The notes under the pieces were generated by a model that was not told the DNA's origin, did not search any database, and saw only the letters and a list, made by a program, of their open reading frames with translations. From assembly GCA_946894095.1 (NCBI GenBank), contig OX335644.1, positions 24,533,595 through 24,597,594 of the forward strand: a stretch of DNA of 64,000 nucleotides. The letters are read 5' to 3'. This DNA is from Incurvaria masculella. Its lineage: Eukaryota; Arthropoda; Insecta; Lepidoptera; Incurvariidae. Each line of letters begins with the position of its first letter. Positions within the stretch are counted from its first letter, which is position 1. Position numbers and translations under genes: made by a program. Positions 1-13,002 of this stretch are shown piece by piece.

Positions 1-839
1 GGTGATGCAGACTTAAAAGATTTACATTATGCCCACTTCCCATGGAACGAACGCGAGAAGTTCTCACACGAGTAGCTGTCATACTCAATATACGAAAACA
101 TTACCTAAACATTTTTGTACTTGTTTAGAGAATGACAGATATTCATGTCAGAACTTCTCAAGTTCATTCCATGAGTAGTTACAAGGGCTAAATTGCACCA
201 ATAAGAAATAGCAATTTTGCCACACGCGCGAGAGGCGAATCCTTACGACAAATGTAGCAGGCGTTCCGAAATAGCACACCGAAGATAGATGCGATGCGAG
301 CGGCGGGAGTTGATGCTAATTTATTACACAACTATTTTTGTCATCCGGAATCGCTGCTCGAAATACATTCGCGGGTATGGGAGGGAAGAGGGCAATGGCG
401 TCGGTCGGACAGAGACGGATAGAGTTTTCGCGGCGCTTACCCCGGAAAGGTCACTAGGGTAGTCAGTCAGTGACCGAGCAGCGCAGGACAACGTTGGTCG
501 ATATTTTGACACGACCATTCTCTACACTAGATCGACACTTGAATGAAACTTTTTAATGATCATACCTTTTTGCGCCAGAAAATGGGGAATCGTTTCCCTT
601 GTATTGTTTCGTAGTGAGGTAAGGTTTAAGGGGTTGTGTGCTTCAAAGTATGTAGATGGCGCCACGGTTGTTCGTAGCTAAAGTCTGTCAAATAAATCGT
701 GATTCCCCAAATAATATGAGAGAGTAAAAAATCATAGTATGGTAAAATTAAAAACACTGGGGAAATTAAACTACAATCTTGATACTTGAATAAAAAAAAA
801 AACATTTTATTTATTTTTGTAAAAAAAATATACCAAGTT
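1..839. other. No gene recognised
   Basis: Bases 45-180 contain inverted GAGAAGTTCTC and GAACTTCTC motifs. Bases 628-680 resemble one end of the 367-bp MITE at 45234. The short ORFs look random. Confidence 0.5.
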
Positions 840-957
840 TTACATTGTTCAGGAGTCATGTCCGTCCAATTTTGTTGTTGTTTCGAATTGTTTTTGTAAT
901 TGTATTTGCTTTCTATTACACAATAAATAATGTATTCATTCATTCATTCATTCATAT
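840..957 (+). mobile_element. LINE 3' end with (ATTC)n tail
   Basis: CCAATTTTGTTGTTGTTTCG, AATTGTTTTTGTAATTGTA and AATAAATAATGTATTC, followed by (ATTC)5. It corresponds to the minus-strand copy at 15145-15320. Only the last ~110 bp is left. Confidence 0.6.
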
Positions 958-2929
958 TTATTGTATTAGGAGTTATAATCAAAATCTGGGGCGAGGTATA
1001 CTAAAGACCACACATTACGTAATTTTCTGCATCAGATTCACTCTCAATAAATATATGATGATAATATGATAATGGCCACAATATCATTGTTTTTTTAAAT
1101 CCTAACTCAATGCACGATAATAAAAAATTCAAAAATAATACTTAAATTAAATTGTTGAAGTATCTAGATTGTGTGTGTCTTTGCCAACTTATTTGTCGTT
1201 CTTGGTTCAGATTGACGTACAACTCTAGTTCCCCTTGTATACTAACTATTTAAAATTTTAATTCCCCTGCAATAAAAAATGTCTATGCTTTTTGTTCAAT
1301 ATGTAGGGTGCAATATACCTAAGTAAGGTCCTACCTAGCATGACATCTAGTTTACGTGTGGCATGTTGGGCTAACATCATGAACTAGGGTGTGGTAATGG
1401 CCATCCATGTCCAATACATAAAAAAAATACTATTACCGCAAGAGGTACCGCCTCACCTAACAGTCGCGCGATGGGTGTGAATTTTACGAACAAATAACCT
1501 TTCCTTTATAGCGCTCTCGTTTTACGAATGATGCTTTGCAAATACGTAATAATTTGGGGGGAAAACATGGATCTATTTCGCCACTTACCGTTCTTGTTTT
1601 ATCTCATTGTTTTTTTTTGACGTCGTACATTGCTAGGTCACAGATTATTATAATCATAAGAGTATATAATACCGTCATCTGTGCCTTGGCTTTATAATAC
1701 ATATTCCTAGGTTAATTTATCATTTTGTGGTTGAGGGTCGCTCAAAATACCGGACCTCAAAGGGCCACTCGCAAAAGGTGTCATTATAAAATTAAACGTA
1801 CAGTCGCTTGTTTGTAAACCTGAACACACAAATTAGTATTCTGTTCACAAAGCACATTCCAGCTCGGTTAATTGTAGGTAGCCTACCTTACAGCAGTAAA
1901 CTGGGCAAGTGCCCCGAGCAGTAATTCTTCCGTCTGAAAGTAGCAATTGTATTTAGAGTGGGCGGACTAACTTTAATACGCTGGACTAAACCGGTTTTTG
2001 TATGGTTAGTCCGGTGCTAATATCGTACTAAGTTTTGACAGGTGCTCACTGAATACGACTGTAGGTAGATTATGAGTAATAGTTACAATGCAGTAAAACA
2101 TTTATATTAAAAAAGTAAAGAAAGTACACTATGAATTACGGTTAATTTATCGGTACACCTCCAATTCAAATTCAAGGTTAAATATTTAGTTTATGAGAAA
2201 TTACCACCTATTGGCTTTTCGGCTGTAATAAAGGTGGCAAAACGTTCTATATCTTCTCTTCTATCTCATATTATTTATTTATCTATATATATTATACATA
2301 TATAAAGTAATAAAAATTATCGTAAAACATAATCAACACACCGTGCGTAAGCTGTTTTCCACAAACCTTAAAAAAAATTTAATCGCTTAATGTATGTAAT
2401 TCCATAACTTCCGAACGACTTCACCAAATTGGATAGTTCTTATTTGGTTGTGTTCGGTTTTGTCATGACAAGGTTAGTATAAAATCCACCGTAACAGTCG
2501 GAAATTTTAATGGTATTTTTCTTATTCCGTGTTTTATGGATGAAAATGTCAGTACTAAAAAAGTTCTACTATCACCATAGACATATATAGGTATATTACT
2601 GGCTATCACATGGAATTTGACGTCAGTTTGACAGTACTGGCTGTCACATCTTTTCTTTCTTCTTGTCTGAAATAAATAATTATTCTATTTTTATAAGACA
2701 ACGACAAATGACGCATTGAAAAGATTAAATATTGGTATTTTGCGATAAAGAATTTAATTTGTAATCGATATTTCATTGGGTCATCGGTGGTGATCATATC
2801 TTTGGTGCATTAAAAATAGTAAAGTTTGCAAAGATGATAAGATGCTGCAAAGATGTCAGTTCGCAGTTTATTAATTTGAAAAAATGCCATTCCCTTTTTT
2901 TAATGCGACCCGACATTCCTTTTTCATCT
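958..2929. other. AT-rich DNA, no gene recognised
   Basis: Apart from the SINE tail at 1318-1427 and the short repeat at 1957-2066 I see nothing assignable. It should lie within the large first intron of the KChIP-like gene. Confidence 0.5.
1957..2066 (+). mobile_element. Short TIR-like repeat (GGCGGACTAACTTTA family)
   Basis: GGGCGGACTAACTTTAATAC, GGACTAAACC, TGTATGGTTAGTCCGGTGCT and TTGACAGGTGCTC. The ends pair partly (CGGACTAA / TTAGTCCG). Other copies: 38889-39055, 57206-57320, 57325-57405 and 58803-58930 (reverse). Confidence 0.6.
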
Positions 2930-3326
2930 AAGACCCGACATGGATGGCTAGTACCACACAACTACCGTTATGATATTAGCCCAATACACCACATACCCGA
3001 AGGAATTAGGTGCCATGCCAGGACCTTCCCTTTATGAGCACGGCTACATTGAACTGGATGGAAAACACGGACAATTTTTCATTGCCGCTTCGACCATCTT
3101 TTCATCCAATGCGATGGTACCAACCCGGGCGGGCTTAAACCCTACCACCTAGTAGGGGAAGGGGACCTACAGTTTTACATGGATTCCGAACCATGGAGTA
3201 GCTCGCATTCGTGACGAAATGCACTTATCGAACTCGGAAAGAGAAAGACAGTGGTGCAAGTCGGTATTAAACCCAGGCCTCTGGTACGCTAGGCCAGTCC
3301 CCGGGCCACTAGGCTACGAGCTGCTC
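2930..3326 (-). mobile_element. SINE with tRNA-type head (full-length copy)
   Basis: On the minus strand it starts AGCTCGTAGCCTAGTGGC (pol III A box TAGCCTAGTGG). A B-box region follows, altered here (GGTTTAATACC), then a ~300-bp body with AGTGCATTTCGTCACGAATG, a TGGTAGGGTTTAAGCCCGCC-like block and TTTTCCATCCAGTTCAATGT. It ends near ATCCATGTCGGGTC. It is nearly identical to the copy at 47508-47905. The small ORFs inside it are not genes. Confidence 0.8.
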
Positions 3327-3775
3327 ATGGCGACAAGCTGGGCGTCGAAACATCAGTTTAGAGAATCTTTGCATCCATGCTAATATAATAAATGTGAAAG
3401 TTACTCTATTGGTTGGACGGATGTTAATACAATTTAGCAAGAAAATAGATTGTATCTGCGGAAGGACATGGATATAAGAGCTAAAGGACCAGTAGTATGA
3501 AATGCTTAAAACTTAACCTTGCTTCGTGTACCAAATACCCGATTGAGATGCGGTTTGTATTTAAGTCTAGCCTAAAACTACGTATTACTTATAGGTTACA
3601 TAATATCACGCTAATTTGCCAGAGGTGTAAGCAGTGGGAGTTAAATATTTATAACAAAACGATAAGTGGACTGCTCATGCATGTACCATGGAAATTATTG
3701 GAGTACATCATCAAAGGCTCATAACTTGCGAACTACTTACTCGATTAATATGCGGATTGCATCTACGTATGAGAT

Positions 3776-3990
3776 ATATGGGCGCGTTCGGATTTCGGAT
3801 GGGTGACCGTATTGGATGTTGAGGCTTGCTGTGGTACGGATTACACGTAAAACTTTAGATCCCCTTTCTTACTAACTGGGTGGTAGAGTTAATCCCGCCT
3901 GAGTTATCAACCATCGCACTTAATGGAAGATGGTCGAAGCGGCAATAAAACACGGACATGTTTTCCATCCATGTCAATAAATCAGTGCCA
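3776..3990 (+). mobile_element. 5S-type SINE fragment
   Basis: GCGCGTTCGGATTTCGGATG and GGTGACCG keep a decayed 5S block. GGTACGGATTACACGTAAAA and the shared body follow, to TTTTCCATCCATGTC. The 3' part is lost. A reversed body piece lies at 4040-4080. Confidence 0.55.
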
Positions 3991-4089
3991 GTGCAGTATC
4001 ATCCAGGCCGCAAATGCTTTAAAAAAACGATGAACAAATCGACCCTTTATGAGAACGGCTACATTGAACTGGATGGAAAATTGATGTAT

Positions 4090-5219
4090 GGCCATATTTG
4101 TATGTTTTCTTATTCAATCATGCCACATCGGCTTAACCGATTTTGATAAAATTTCGTAGTAATTGTAATGACTAATTGTAACTGTAAGTAATTGTCTAAT
4201 CTGTTCGTAAAGTAGTGTCGACTAACCTTTTGGACCAGCCCTTTGGGTTACTATTTATCCAGGATATAATTCAGCCCGACATTAGTCCAAAACGACATTG
4301 ACCAGAGCGGAGCCGAGTACCTCAGCTAGTCATAATATAAAATGAAATATTATATAAAAAATAAAAAACCCTCGTAGAGTAACTTGTCAAGGGAGTTTGC
4401 TTTCGAAGGAGCACAAAAGTGATTTATCCATAACTTTACGACAATACTTAACTCCAACAACAATGGGCATAGTAGTCAAGCAGACTTACGACATGCGTAC
4501 GACTGACTCTCAGGCATAGTATACAAAATGGAGCCGTGTAATCTCCCGCCATGCACACTACACGCAATAAATGCAGGGAGCCATAAATCCGTGCGTCTGC
4601 ACTCGTAATCGGCATGTTTAATTCTTGGCACCACCGCGCCTGTCATTAAACCAACATGGCGCGCACAATGTGACACTTGTGGAGCGCTGGAATATCATAT
4701 TCCGACCACCGTTTCCTGCAATGAAATCCGCTGCCAAATTAGCATTGCATGCTCTCGGAGCTGTCGCAAGTATGTAACTATTAATATGGGAGCTTACTTT
4801 GAAAAACAAGAAACAAATTAGTAAGTGACGTGGGCGTTATCGCGACTCCACCGTATGGTCAAAGTAACCGTATAACCGTATTGGAAGCTGGCCGCGCGTT
4901 GGAAGCCACGCAGTCCAAACATCGCCAACGAGCGCAAATATGTTCCAGAAATGTGGTCGCCAAGTCAGTTCCAATCTGCGACTATGTTTGCGTGTGGCAT
5001 GCATTTTAGAAAATTTAAGACAGCGGGTCTCATAGGAGGCGAGCATATCTCCTTCCATTTTGTTTGGAGTAACTTCAAAATAATACATGTTCAGCAAATA
5101 AAACGCGCCACTGGTGGGGATAGGTCTATGTTGACCCGCCACACGTTCAGACTGATCAGTGCGTCGCTCGCTTGGCTTCGATATGATTTTGTTTCCACGC
5201 TAGAGTTTAGTATGGCTCG
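4090..5219. other. No gene recognised
   Basis: Overlapping ORFs on both strands at 4837-5322 lack known motifs. GACAGCGGGTCTCATAG at 5021 recurs at 62468, which marks it as repeat-derived. Confidence 0.4.
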
Positions 5220-5572
5220 AGCGGCTCGTAGCCTAGTGGCGCGAGGGCTTGCCTTGCATGCCAGAGGCAAAGAATATATAATACATCCAGAGGTTCATAT
5301 ACCACTTATTTTCTCTATCTGAGTTGGATAAGTCCATTTCGTCACGAATGCGAGCTGGTGCATCGTTCGAAATCCATGTAAAACTGTAGGCCCCATTTCC
5401 CCTACTAGGTGCCGTAAATTGTCCGTATTTTCTATTCAGTTCAACGTAGCCGTGTTCATAAAGGGAAGCTCCTGGCATGGCACCTAATTCCTTCGGGAAT
5501 GTGGTGTATTGACCAAATATCATAACTGTAGTTGTGCGGGACTAGCCATCCATGTCAGGTTGCAAAAAAAGG
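5220..5572 (+). mobile_element. SINE with tRNA-type head, internal gap
   Basis: GGCTCGTAGCCTAGTGGCGC begins the head. The B-box area is replaced by about 35 bp of unrelated sequence (5268-5304). The body follows from TCTGAGTTGGATAAGTCCAT to CATCCATGTCAGGTTGC and a short A tail. Part of the middle of the body is deleted. Confidence 0.75.
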
Positions 5573-7093
5573 CTCCGTCACTTTTTAAATTTAAAAAAGT
5601 TGGAGATAATTTGACTGCGCTAGACAATAGATAATACACATTTGGACTAAAATGTGGTTATTTATAGAACTAAATCTGTTTAATTTTAAAAACTTTTTAA
5701 GAATGGATAGTAATTCTTTTGAAGAGTAAATGGTCGCCCCGAAGGACAGATTTAGCCTAGGGATAATAATAGTTTTGTGGCAGACAATGCTACTCATCTT
5801 CTGATCGGTATGTTCAAGACATGTCTGCCGAGACATATCGGATAGTGAGTGGCAGGTTTTAGCATAAAAAATATTTCAACATTTTATTTTCCGTTTGCGT
5901 ACATAATTATGTTAGTCGTGCTAAAAGATTTCGGAGAAGTCGCTACGCTCTACGTGGTGCTACTGTTGAAATGTGAGTTTTTTTTATGAAAAACCGGTAT
6001 GGGTTAGGTTAGGTTAGGCCAAAAACACCTCGCCTCGCGAAACCACGCTCAGCGAGGCACCATGCCAGCGGATTTGCGGACTATGGCTGGGCTATCAAGC
6101 TTATTCAAATTACGTTTGAAGACTCCCAGGTTATAGGACTTTTGACGTTACATACAGCACTCACCCGAGAACCTAGATATTTTTTAGCGAATGACAACTT
6201 GCGTCAAAGAATATGTAATAATGCTTGCGTGAAAACTTCCAGCTGTCGTAGAGGAATCTTGTGGGCACAAAGGCAGAAACTTAGAAGCCGTGAGCAGTCC
6301 ACAAAGTTAATATCCCTCGGCTGGTCACGAATTATGTCACCAGCAGCGTAACAAACCACCCGGCTGCGGCTAACCCGGGGCGCGACCATAGAATATAGAA
6401 TATTCGGCGGCGACTGTGGTATACACTCCATCCATATTTGCACAGCGCTGTCACAGAGAGTTCACTCCTCCCGCACACCACAGAAATTCACCCACAGAAC
6501 ATAATTCACCTACAGCGGTGCACAAATCTTTGGGACTATAACACTCGACTACAAAAAAATATGTTTTTTTTTAATAATAAACAAATTATTTCATGTGAAT
6601 CGTGTTCCGTGTGCTAGAAATAATTAGAAAGTCAAATAAAAAACATTGATTTTTCGTTAAAATTTTATGAAATACCTACAGTAATTTGTAAGTCAACGCA
6701 TACCTACCAATATTTACTTTTTTCTAATATTTAGGGACCCTTATGGTCTGGCTCTGGTTTCTGCCGATCACACGCATTTGGTGCCGAATTGTACTCCTGT
6801 TAGCGGTTGTTCGAAAATTCTACAGTTATTTAGTTGTTAATTTTAGTTGTAGTTGTTAATTCTACAGTTAAGATTTTTGATGTGGATTTTATCAAATTGT
6901 AAATTATATAAATTTTTTTTAAATTCATTTTATTTAAATGGTTAATGTTAAATGAATGGGACTATGCACCTAAATTAACAATTATTATTATTATTAATAA
7001 TAATAATATAACAAGCAAAAAGGGTAATTGATCTATATTGTGGAGTAAAATACCTTTTAAACTTGTGTTAGACGAATAAACAAAGAATCATTT
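5573..7093. other. No gene recognised
   Basis: Includes a (TTAGG)3 run (6004-6018) and ATT/AAT triplet runs near 6980-7010. The opposing ORFs at 6142-6443 show no known domain. Confidence 0.4.
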
Positions 7094-7280
7094 GGTAAGG
7101 TAGGCAGCTGAAATTTTAACAGAGTGTGTATTTATTTTGCCGCTATAACAACAAATATAAATATAACAAAAAAAATGTAAAAAATAAAGCCGGCCCCATA
7201 CAAAAAACGTGCATTTTTTGTGGTTAATTTTGTATCATTTTACGGAACCCTTCGTGTGCGAGTCCGACGCGCACTTGTCT
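7094..7280 (-). mobile_element. (GTCC)n-bearing element, 3' part lost
   Basis: GGTAAGGTAGGCAGCTGAAA, TTTTGCCGCTATAACAACAA and CGGAACCCTTCGTGTGCGAG. The microsatellite half is absent. A still smaller + piece lies at 9650-9748. Confidence 0.55.
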
Positions 7281-8059
7281 TGTTATTATGTCTCCGCTTC
7301 ACGATTCTTGTATAACACCTACTCGAATGGTTCGAAAATACCACTCGAACTCCCGAATTTTCCGGACATAAACCTGTTGCGCAAAATACGTCTGCGATTC
7401 CAGTCGACCGCTATACATTGGTTAGTACCGACCGGCTTTGAACTATATCGAATCAGTGTATTTTAAAGTTTTACGATCGTCTTCTTTGATCTTGAAGACA
7501 ACGCTTTTGTATAGCTGCGCTCATCTAAACATCGGAGCAGCTTCACGGCGGTGCATCAGTCCAATAGGGACGAAAACTCAAAGCTTATTGTAGATGTCGC
7601 ATGAGCGACCTCACCTTAAAAACGTCAAATCTGTAATTCCTGTCAAGTTGGATTTACGAGGTTTGATTTGAAAGATGATGAAAGACTCTATGATGCAGTT
7701 AGAATAAGGTTTAGAGAAATAGAAGAGCTGTGTGTGCAAGGAATAGAGTAAGTGTACGATATATGTGGAAATATAAGGAAGGTCCTGGCAGGGAGCCATA
7801 TCATGTGTTTTGGGCGAATATTATGACAGTTTGTGTGGGATCACCTAACTATTTCCAGTCACAGAAAAACTTGCTCAGTAGACTCTTCATGGAAAGGGCG
7901 ATAGAGAACATTCGCAAAGCTATCTAGATTTCCTGGGCATGACATAGAGTAGTTCTTGTAGTTTGACTGCTGCCTGGTGTTCTTATAAGTAATAAGATTT
8001 AAAACCGTTGAATGTGATATTAATTAGACTAACGTATAGAACATCATATAACGGGCACA

Positions 8060-8700
8060 CCTGACCATGGCTTGCCGACCAGCGACTCAGTCTGGTTTCA
8101 GCCGCATTACAATGCCACTAGAATGGCTACGCAATAATGGCAATGGCGAACTAAATGTTGTTATTTGTAATAAAATAAGACGCCATCTTCCGTCTTATTT
8201 TGTCGCCTCAAGAAATGGGGGCAAACAAAACCCCGAAGATTTTCTATCAACAGTGAAAAAATCTTGCTACAACTTTTGGAGAGAACATCGTTACAGAAAG
8301 ACGTTTGGTTTAGGACTATACAAACAGAACCTTGGTTGGACCATAGACCTAGCATGCGCGCGCAGCGCGCTTGGTTGGACAGCCTTGGTTCATGGCATCG
8401 AAGCTCTCACGTGCTGACACTGTGATAATTCTAAGACTCCGATCCGGACATACTCCATTAAATGCACACCTAATGTGCAAACGACACTCACCAAACCACA
8501 GCACCAAACTGTGATTCATGCCCAAAAGTCGAGGATCAATACCACTTTTTGATGGAATTTTGGATAAAACTCAAAACTGATAGGCTCAACTTATTCTTTT
8601 CAATTCATAATGCGCTAACTGAGCCACTGTCAGCACATTGCAAACATTTGATCAGTTTTGTTAAAGCGTCACTTGCATTAAGAAACTAGAAATGTAAAAT
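8060..8700 (+). pseudogene. Degenerate LINE C-terminal fragment
   Basis: Around 8428-8560 frames give ILRLRSGHTPLNAHLMCKRHSP, then after a frameshift CDSCPKVEDQYHFLMEF. This resembles the C-terminal LRLRSxHTPLN...C..C...HL..EC region seen at 26.9-27.5 kb. The 5' part up to 8417 stays open but is not recognisable with certainty. It is dead. Confidence 0.5.
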
Positions 8701-8930
8701 GTACTATGGGGCTGATATAGACACAATGTGGCACAAGTCCTATAAAAATAAAGAGAGCGAAAAAAAATGGGGAAAACACTTTTTAACTAGCAACCCACAT
8801 ATCTGCATTAGCCTAACTCTACGCGTCAACGTCATATTATAAAATAAGTACGTGGGTACGGAAGGACTTTCTGTGAGATGCAAAGCATGCATCGACAGCT
8901 TGGTAGCACTATTACTTATTCTGTGGCTTG

Positions 8931-9273
8931 GACCCATACAATGTTTTTTTTACACAGAACGCAAAAAGTATTGCACTTTAAGGCACGAATTCGTCAAAAA
9001 TTATTAATATAGCCATAGTAGTTGCAGCGAAAACATATTCACAATTTCAGGTTTAATGGTTTCGTTGTAATTGCCGATTAGAAGTTTTACACCGTTAGAT
9101 GGCGCTGTTAAATAAAAATCGTATTTAAATCAATTGTAACAAAACCAATAATCCTGAAATTGTGAATATGTTTTCGCTGCAACTACTATGGCTATATTTA
9201 ATATTTTTGACGAATTCGTGCCTTAAAGTGCAATACTTTTTGCGTTCTGTGTAAAAAAAACATTGTATGGGTC
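8931..9273. mobile_element. 343-bp inverted-repeat MITE, ~115-bp arms
   Basis: GACCCATACAATG, ACACAGAACGCAAAAAGTAT and GCACTTTAAGGCACGAATTC are mirrored by GAATTCGTGCCTTAAAGTGC, TTGCGTTCTGTGT and CATTGTATGGGTC. The middle carries TTAGATGGCGCTGTTAAA. A second copy is split at 13839-14830. Confidence 0.75.
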
Positions 9274-9889
9274 GGAACATCTTTAAATCAACATATATTT
9301 GCAGTTTCGCTCCCTCCGTGTCGGGGCCGTAATCCTGCGAGTATGGCGGCGTCGAGACACCGACGCGTCGGTCGAGCAGGCGTCACGCGATACCCGTTTT
9401 TAAACCCCAGCGATTCCCCCCATTTGTGAAGAGGCGGGATCCTACAAGCACTTCTATGACTCCAACATTTTTTTCTGAGAATTCTGACGTCAAAGCTGCT
9501 GTTTCTGTCAATGGTGACCAAAGGTGAAAATATTACGTCAGCATATCTCCGTATAGACTGTGGTGGTGACTGAAATTTTCGTAGTCGTGTGTATGACCTA
9601 ACCTAAAAACCGGTTCCTTACCGTCGTACAAAATAAAAAATAAATTAGTTTTTTGTATCAGGTTGTTTATTTTTTAATTTTACCTATTTGTTGTTATAGC
9701 GGCAAAATAAATACACATTCTGTGAAAAAATCAGCTGCTTACCTAGTATGGTTCATGGCGTGATTTATCTTGCTATTCATCTAATCGGTCGCCATCTTAG
9801 TTTATGTAATTCATTTCAAAACTGGTATTATCGTGGTGGCGTGATGGTGGTTCGAAACATGCCGGGTCGCAATGAAAGTAAAACCCCCC

Positions 9890-10275
9890 TGACCCAATTG
9901 CGTGAAACACGCTTGAAAGCGAGAGTGGCTAGATGTGTTAACCGTGCTTGGAACACGCGCGGCAAGCGTTGGGAATGCACGAATTACCGACTAAACCGTT
10001 TATATTTTGCGTGTTGTAGTGGTGGCTAAGCTCAAGTGGCAGTGGGCTGGTCACGTCAGGCGAAGAGACGACGACCGTTGGAGTAACCGTGTGCTACACT
10101 GGCGGCCGTGGACAGGAAAACGGAGTGTGGGAAGACCATACAGGTGGGACGACGACATCGAGTGCGTCGGCGGTAAGCAGAGGTTCCGTACGGCTGAGGG
10201 CCGGGAGGACTGGAGGAAACTCGGAGAGGCGTATGTCCAGCAGTGGACGCCAATAGATTATAATTTGTAACTTTA
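9890..10275 (+). pseudogene. RTE-type LINE 3' end fragment
   Basis: The frame at 10018-10260 reads VAKLKWQWAGHVRRRDDDRW, then LHWRPWTGKRSVGRP and DWRKLGEAYVQQWT. This is the characteristic C-terminus of RTE-clade reverse transcriptases in arthropods. The upstream part (from about 9890) is out of frame. It ends near the TTAA-flanked 551-bp element at 10476. Confidence 0.7.
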
Positions 10276-10475
10276 TATTTTTAAGGAGTTGGAGCGGAAA
10301 TAGTTGCGAACGACCGTGGCGGCACCTATTTTGACGCGCACACCCCTAGCGAGATTCAGACTGCCTCTTCGAAAAAGAGCTATCCTCTTCAATAAACGGC
10401 AAAAAACGACATACACAATATTTCATTATATCCGCACCTTATCCTCTATAAAAACTAGTATTTAGAAAGCAGAGC

Positions 10476-11026
10476 TTAAGGTGGCCCAACCCGCTCATTT
10501 CCCCATACCAAAGGGGAAAGAAGATCACGCCTATATTTCTTGTCAGAGATCCAAAATTTTGCTCAATATAGCTTTATTTGATTGAACTAGATGTCTGATG
10601 ACCATTGGCATTGTAAAATTGTGTTTGGTTTCCAAGTTATAACGTCCGAAAGTTCGGATTTTTCGCGCGTTTTATATAATTACTTTGGAGGTGGATTTAC
10701 GCAATGATAAAGTAAGAACATCTTAAAAAGATTAGTCATCAGACATAGCTTGTTTAATCAAGATTTATAATCTATTTGGTTTTTGTTAGATTTTTGACTA
10801 CAGCGGTCGTGGTTTACTTTTAGCTATAAGTCGTTTTGAAATTAAAATTTTCGTAAATCTTACCAAATCATACACTATGCACATTGTCTTTTTTGTGGAC
10901 AGGTTGCATCTTCCTCATAACGGAGCCTGTCTTATTCTTAGAAACAGAGAAGGTCCCAGAGCGCAACAGCACGGTTTTGTACCGTGCCCGCAAATGAGTT
11001 GAGGCCGCCGGGTTGGGCCACCTTAA
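10476..11026 (+). mobile_element. 551-bp MITE with perfect 18-bp termini flanked by TTAA (copy A)
   Basis: It starts TTAAGGTGGCCCAACCCG and ends with the exact inverse. TTAA at both ends of all copies suggests TTAA target duplication, as in piggyBac-type transposition. No ORF of note. Internal landmarks: AGCTTTATTTGAT, TGATGACC-TTGGCATTGTAA, GGAGGTGGATT-ACGCAATGA and AGGTCCCAGAGCGCAACAGC. Confidence 0.8.
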
Positions 11027-11325
11027 ACATCCGATTCAAATGTTGACAAGATTGTGTCACCGAGACAATCATACGATTTATTCGATAGCATTTTAATTAT
11101 TAGCTGAAGAGACAGAATAGATAAGTATGGAAACCGAGGTTCATATGGCCTGGCCATACTCCTTTAGCGTGATTAGTTACCTCATAGTCGATGAGAAGAG
11201 TCGAGCTGTACGTACATATAAACCGCATTAAAATTAGTAAGTGCTGCTCAAGTCATGAGCACACCGAGAGAAAGATAGACAGACACCAGACGTGGGGTTT
11301 TTATAGGACGCCAGACGTGGGGTTT

Positions 11326-11920
11326 TTATAGGAGTTAGTGAGTTAGTGAAGCAGTCTAGGCAGGCGTGTCGTCGACAATAAAAACCGGCCAAGTGCGAGT
11401 CGGACTAGCACACGAAGGGTTCCATACCATCGTACTACCATTATAGGAGTTAGTGAGTTAGTGAAGCAGTCTAGGCAGGCGTGTCGTCGACAATAAAAAC
11501 CGGCCAAGTGCGAGTCGGACTAGCACACGAAGGGTTCCGTACCATCGTACTACCATTATAGGAGTTAGTGAGTTAGTGAAGCAGTCTAGGCAGGCGTGTC
11601 GTCGACAATAAAAACCGGCCAAGTGCGAGTCGGACTAGCACACGAAGGGTTCCGTACCATCGTACTACCATTATAGGAGTTAGTGAGTTAGTGAAGCAGT
11701 CTAGGCAGGCGTGTCGTCGACAATAAAAACCGGCCAAGTGCGAGTCGGACTAGCACACGAAGGGTTCCGCCATCGCACTACCATTATAGGAGTTAGTGAG
11801 TTAGTGAAGCAGTCTAGGCAGGCGTGTCGTCGACAATAAAAACCAGCCAAGTGCGAGTCGGACTAGCGGAGACTTAGTAATAGGGTTCCGTTTTCACCCT
11901 TTGGGTACGGAACCCTAACA
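11326..11920 (+). repeat. Tandem array of five ~115-bp units built on the 5' end of the (GTCC)n element
   Basis: Units start at 11326, 11441, 11556, 11671 and 11784 with TTATAGGAGTTAGTGAGTTA. Each contains GGCCAAGTGCGAGTCGGACT and ACGAAGGGTTCC, the 5' end of the interspersed element. The last unit joins directly to the 3' end of the same element (GGTTCCGTTTTCACCCTTTG, GGTACGGAACCCTAA). Unit-to-unit differences are few. Confidence 0.8.
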
Positions 11921-12204
11921 GTGGAGATAGCTCGTGTCGGAACAACACCACCTAGATCAGAAACCGGGGCATAGCCACGCTCGGTCCACTCGAGGTTTTT
12001 TCGTCGAGTGAGCCCAAACGAATACACTTGTGCGCACAGTTACAATGCACGAGTACATTTCAAAATCTATTCTTATTCCTATTCCTATTCTTCAGTTCCA
12101 AAAATCCTCTGCATAACGATACGTTGACATGTGACGTTAGTCAAGGCGCACTTAAAGTTGGCGAACTTAAATAAAGCACTTTAGTTATCAAAACGTATTT
12201 TAAG

Positions 12205-12235
12205 AAAGAAAGAAAGAAATCGTTTATTTACCTGC
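12205..12235 (-). repeat. (GAAA)n run at a probable LINE tail
   Basis: AAGAAAGAAAGAAAGAAATCG followed by TTTATTTACCTGCGTTG looks like a retroelement 3' end in minus orientation. No coding part is left. Confidence 0.35.
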
Positions 12236-13002
12236 GTTGAAAGAGAAATTAACTTAACAAGGTATTTGGCTTAATCTATGAAAATAACTTAATATAAAAT
12301 TAACAGAACAACTAGATATTTAAAAAGCTTAGAAGTAAAAGTCAATACCTATACACATACATATAATAAAATAACAGGTAAATCGGTTCTAGGCGCAGCA
12401 TTCACTTCTCGCTTAACCATTATACTTTTGTATGTGATCGATTCATGAATAGATACTTTTTTTGAACCAAAGTTATGTGAACGGAGACTACGGCATTTTT
12501 AAAATATATTATGTTTAGTTCACATGAAGGCTGTATGGATAGGTCCTTTTCCCGCCCCCTGACAAAACATGTCAAGTTTTTTTGGCCTGGCTCTGTCAGT
12601 GCTGCGACATATCGAATCGTTTTTTTACTGTAGGAAGTTGTTGCACCTGTGACAGCAACTAAGAGAGAGAGATTTCGAAAGCCTTTACGAGAAAAAGTCG
12701 AGGCGGACGGACGGACATCGGAGGCTTAGTAATAGGATTCCGTTGGCACTCACGACGAATGTGAAACGAATCTGATCGCCTACAACTTAACGTACCTCTT
12801 TCTTGATTTCTCCTTAGGTAAGAGAATATGTTTATTATTTTATTCAAACTATGCAATGATCGCCTAGAATTGAAAAATCTGTAGGTTCCGTACATTTGAA
12901 GAATACGGAAGACTTATTAGATCAAGAGTCCGTTCTTTAGAAATGTTTTTGAATTAGTGTGCGGGATTTTGTTTTAAAGTGCGCGGTGAACATTTTTTCT
13001 GA

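Noticed and set aside
2970..3152. ORFs reading YEHGYIELDGKHGQF at several places
   Set aside because: These are translations of the SINE body, repeated wherever the SINE occurs, and not proteins.
10007..10270. WQWAGHVRRRDD...GEAYVQQWT as a cellular gene
   Set aside because: It is the C-terminus of an RTE-type reverse transcriptase with a second broken copy at 53.55 kb.
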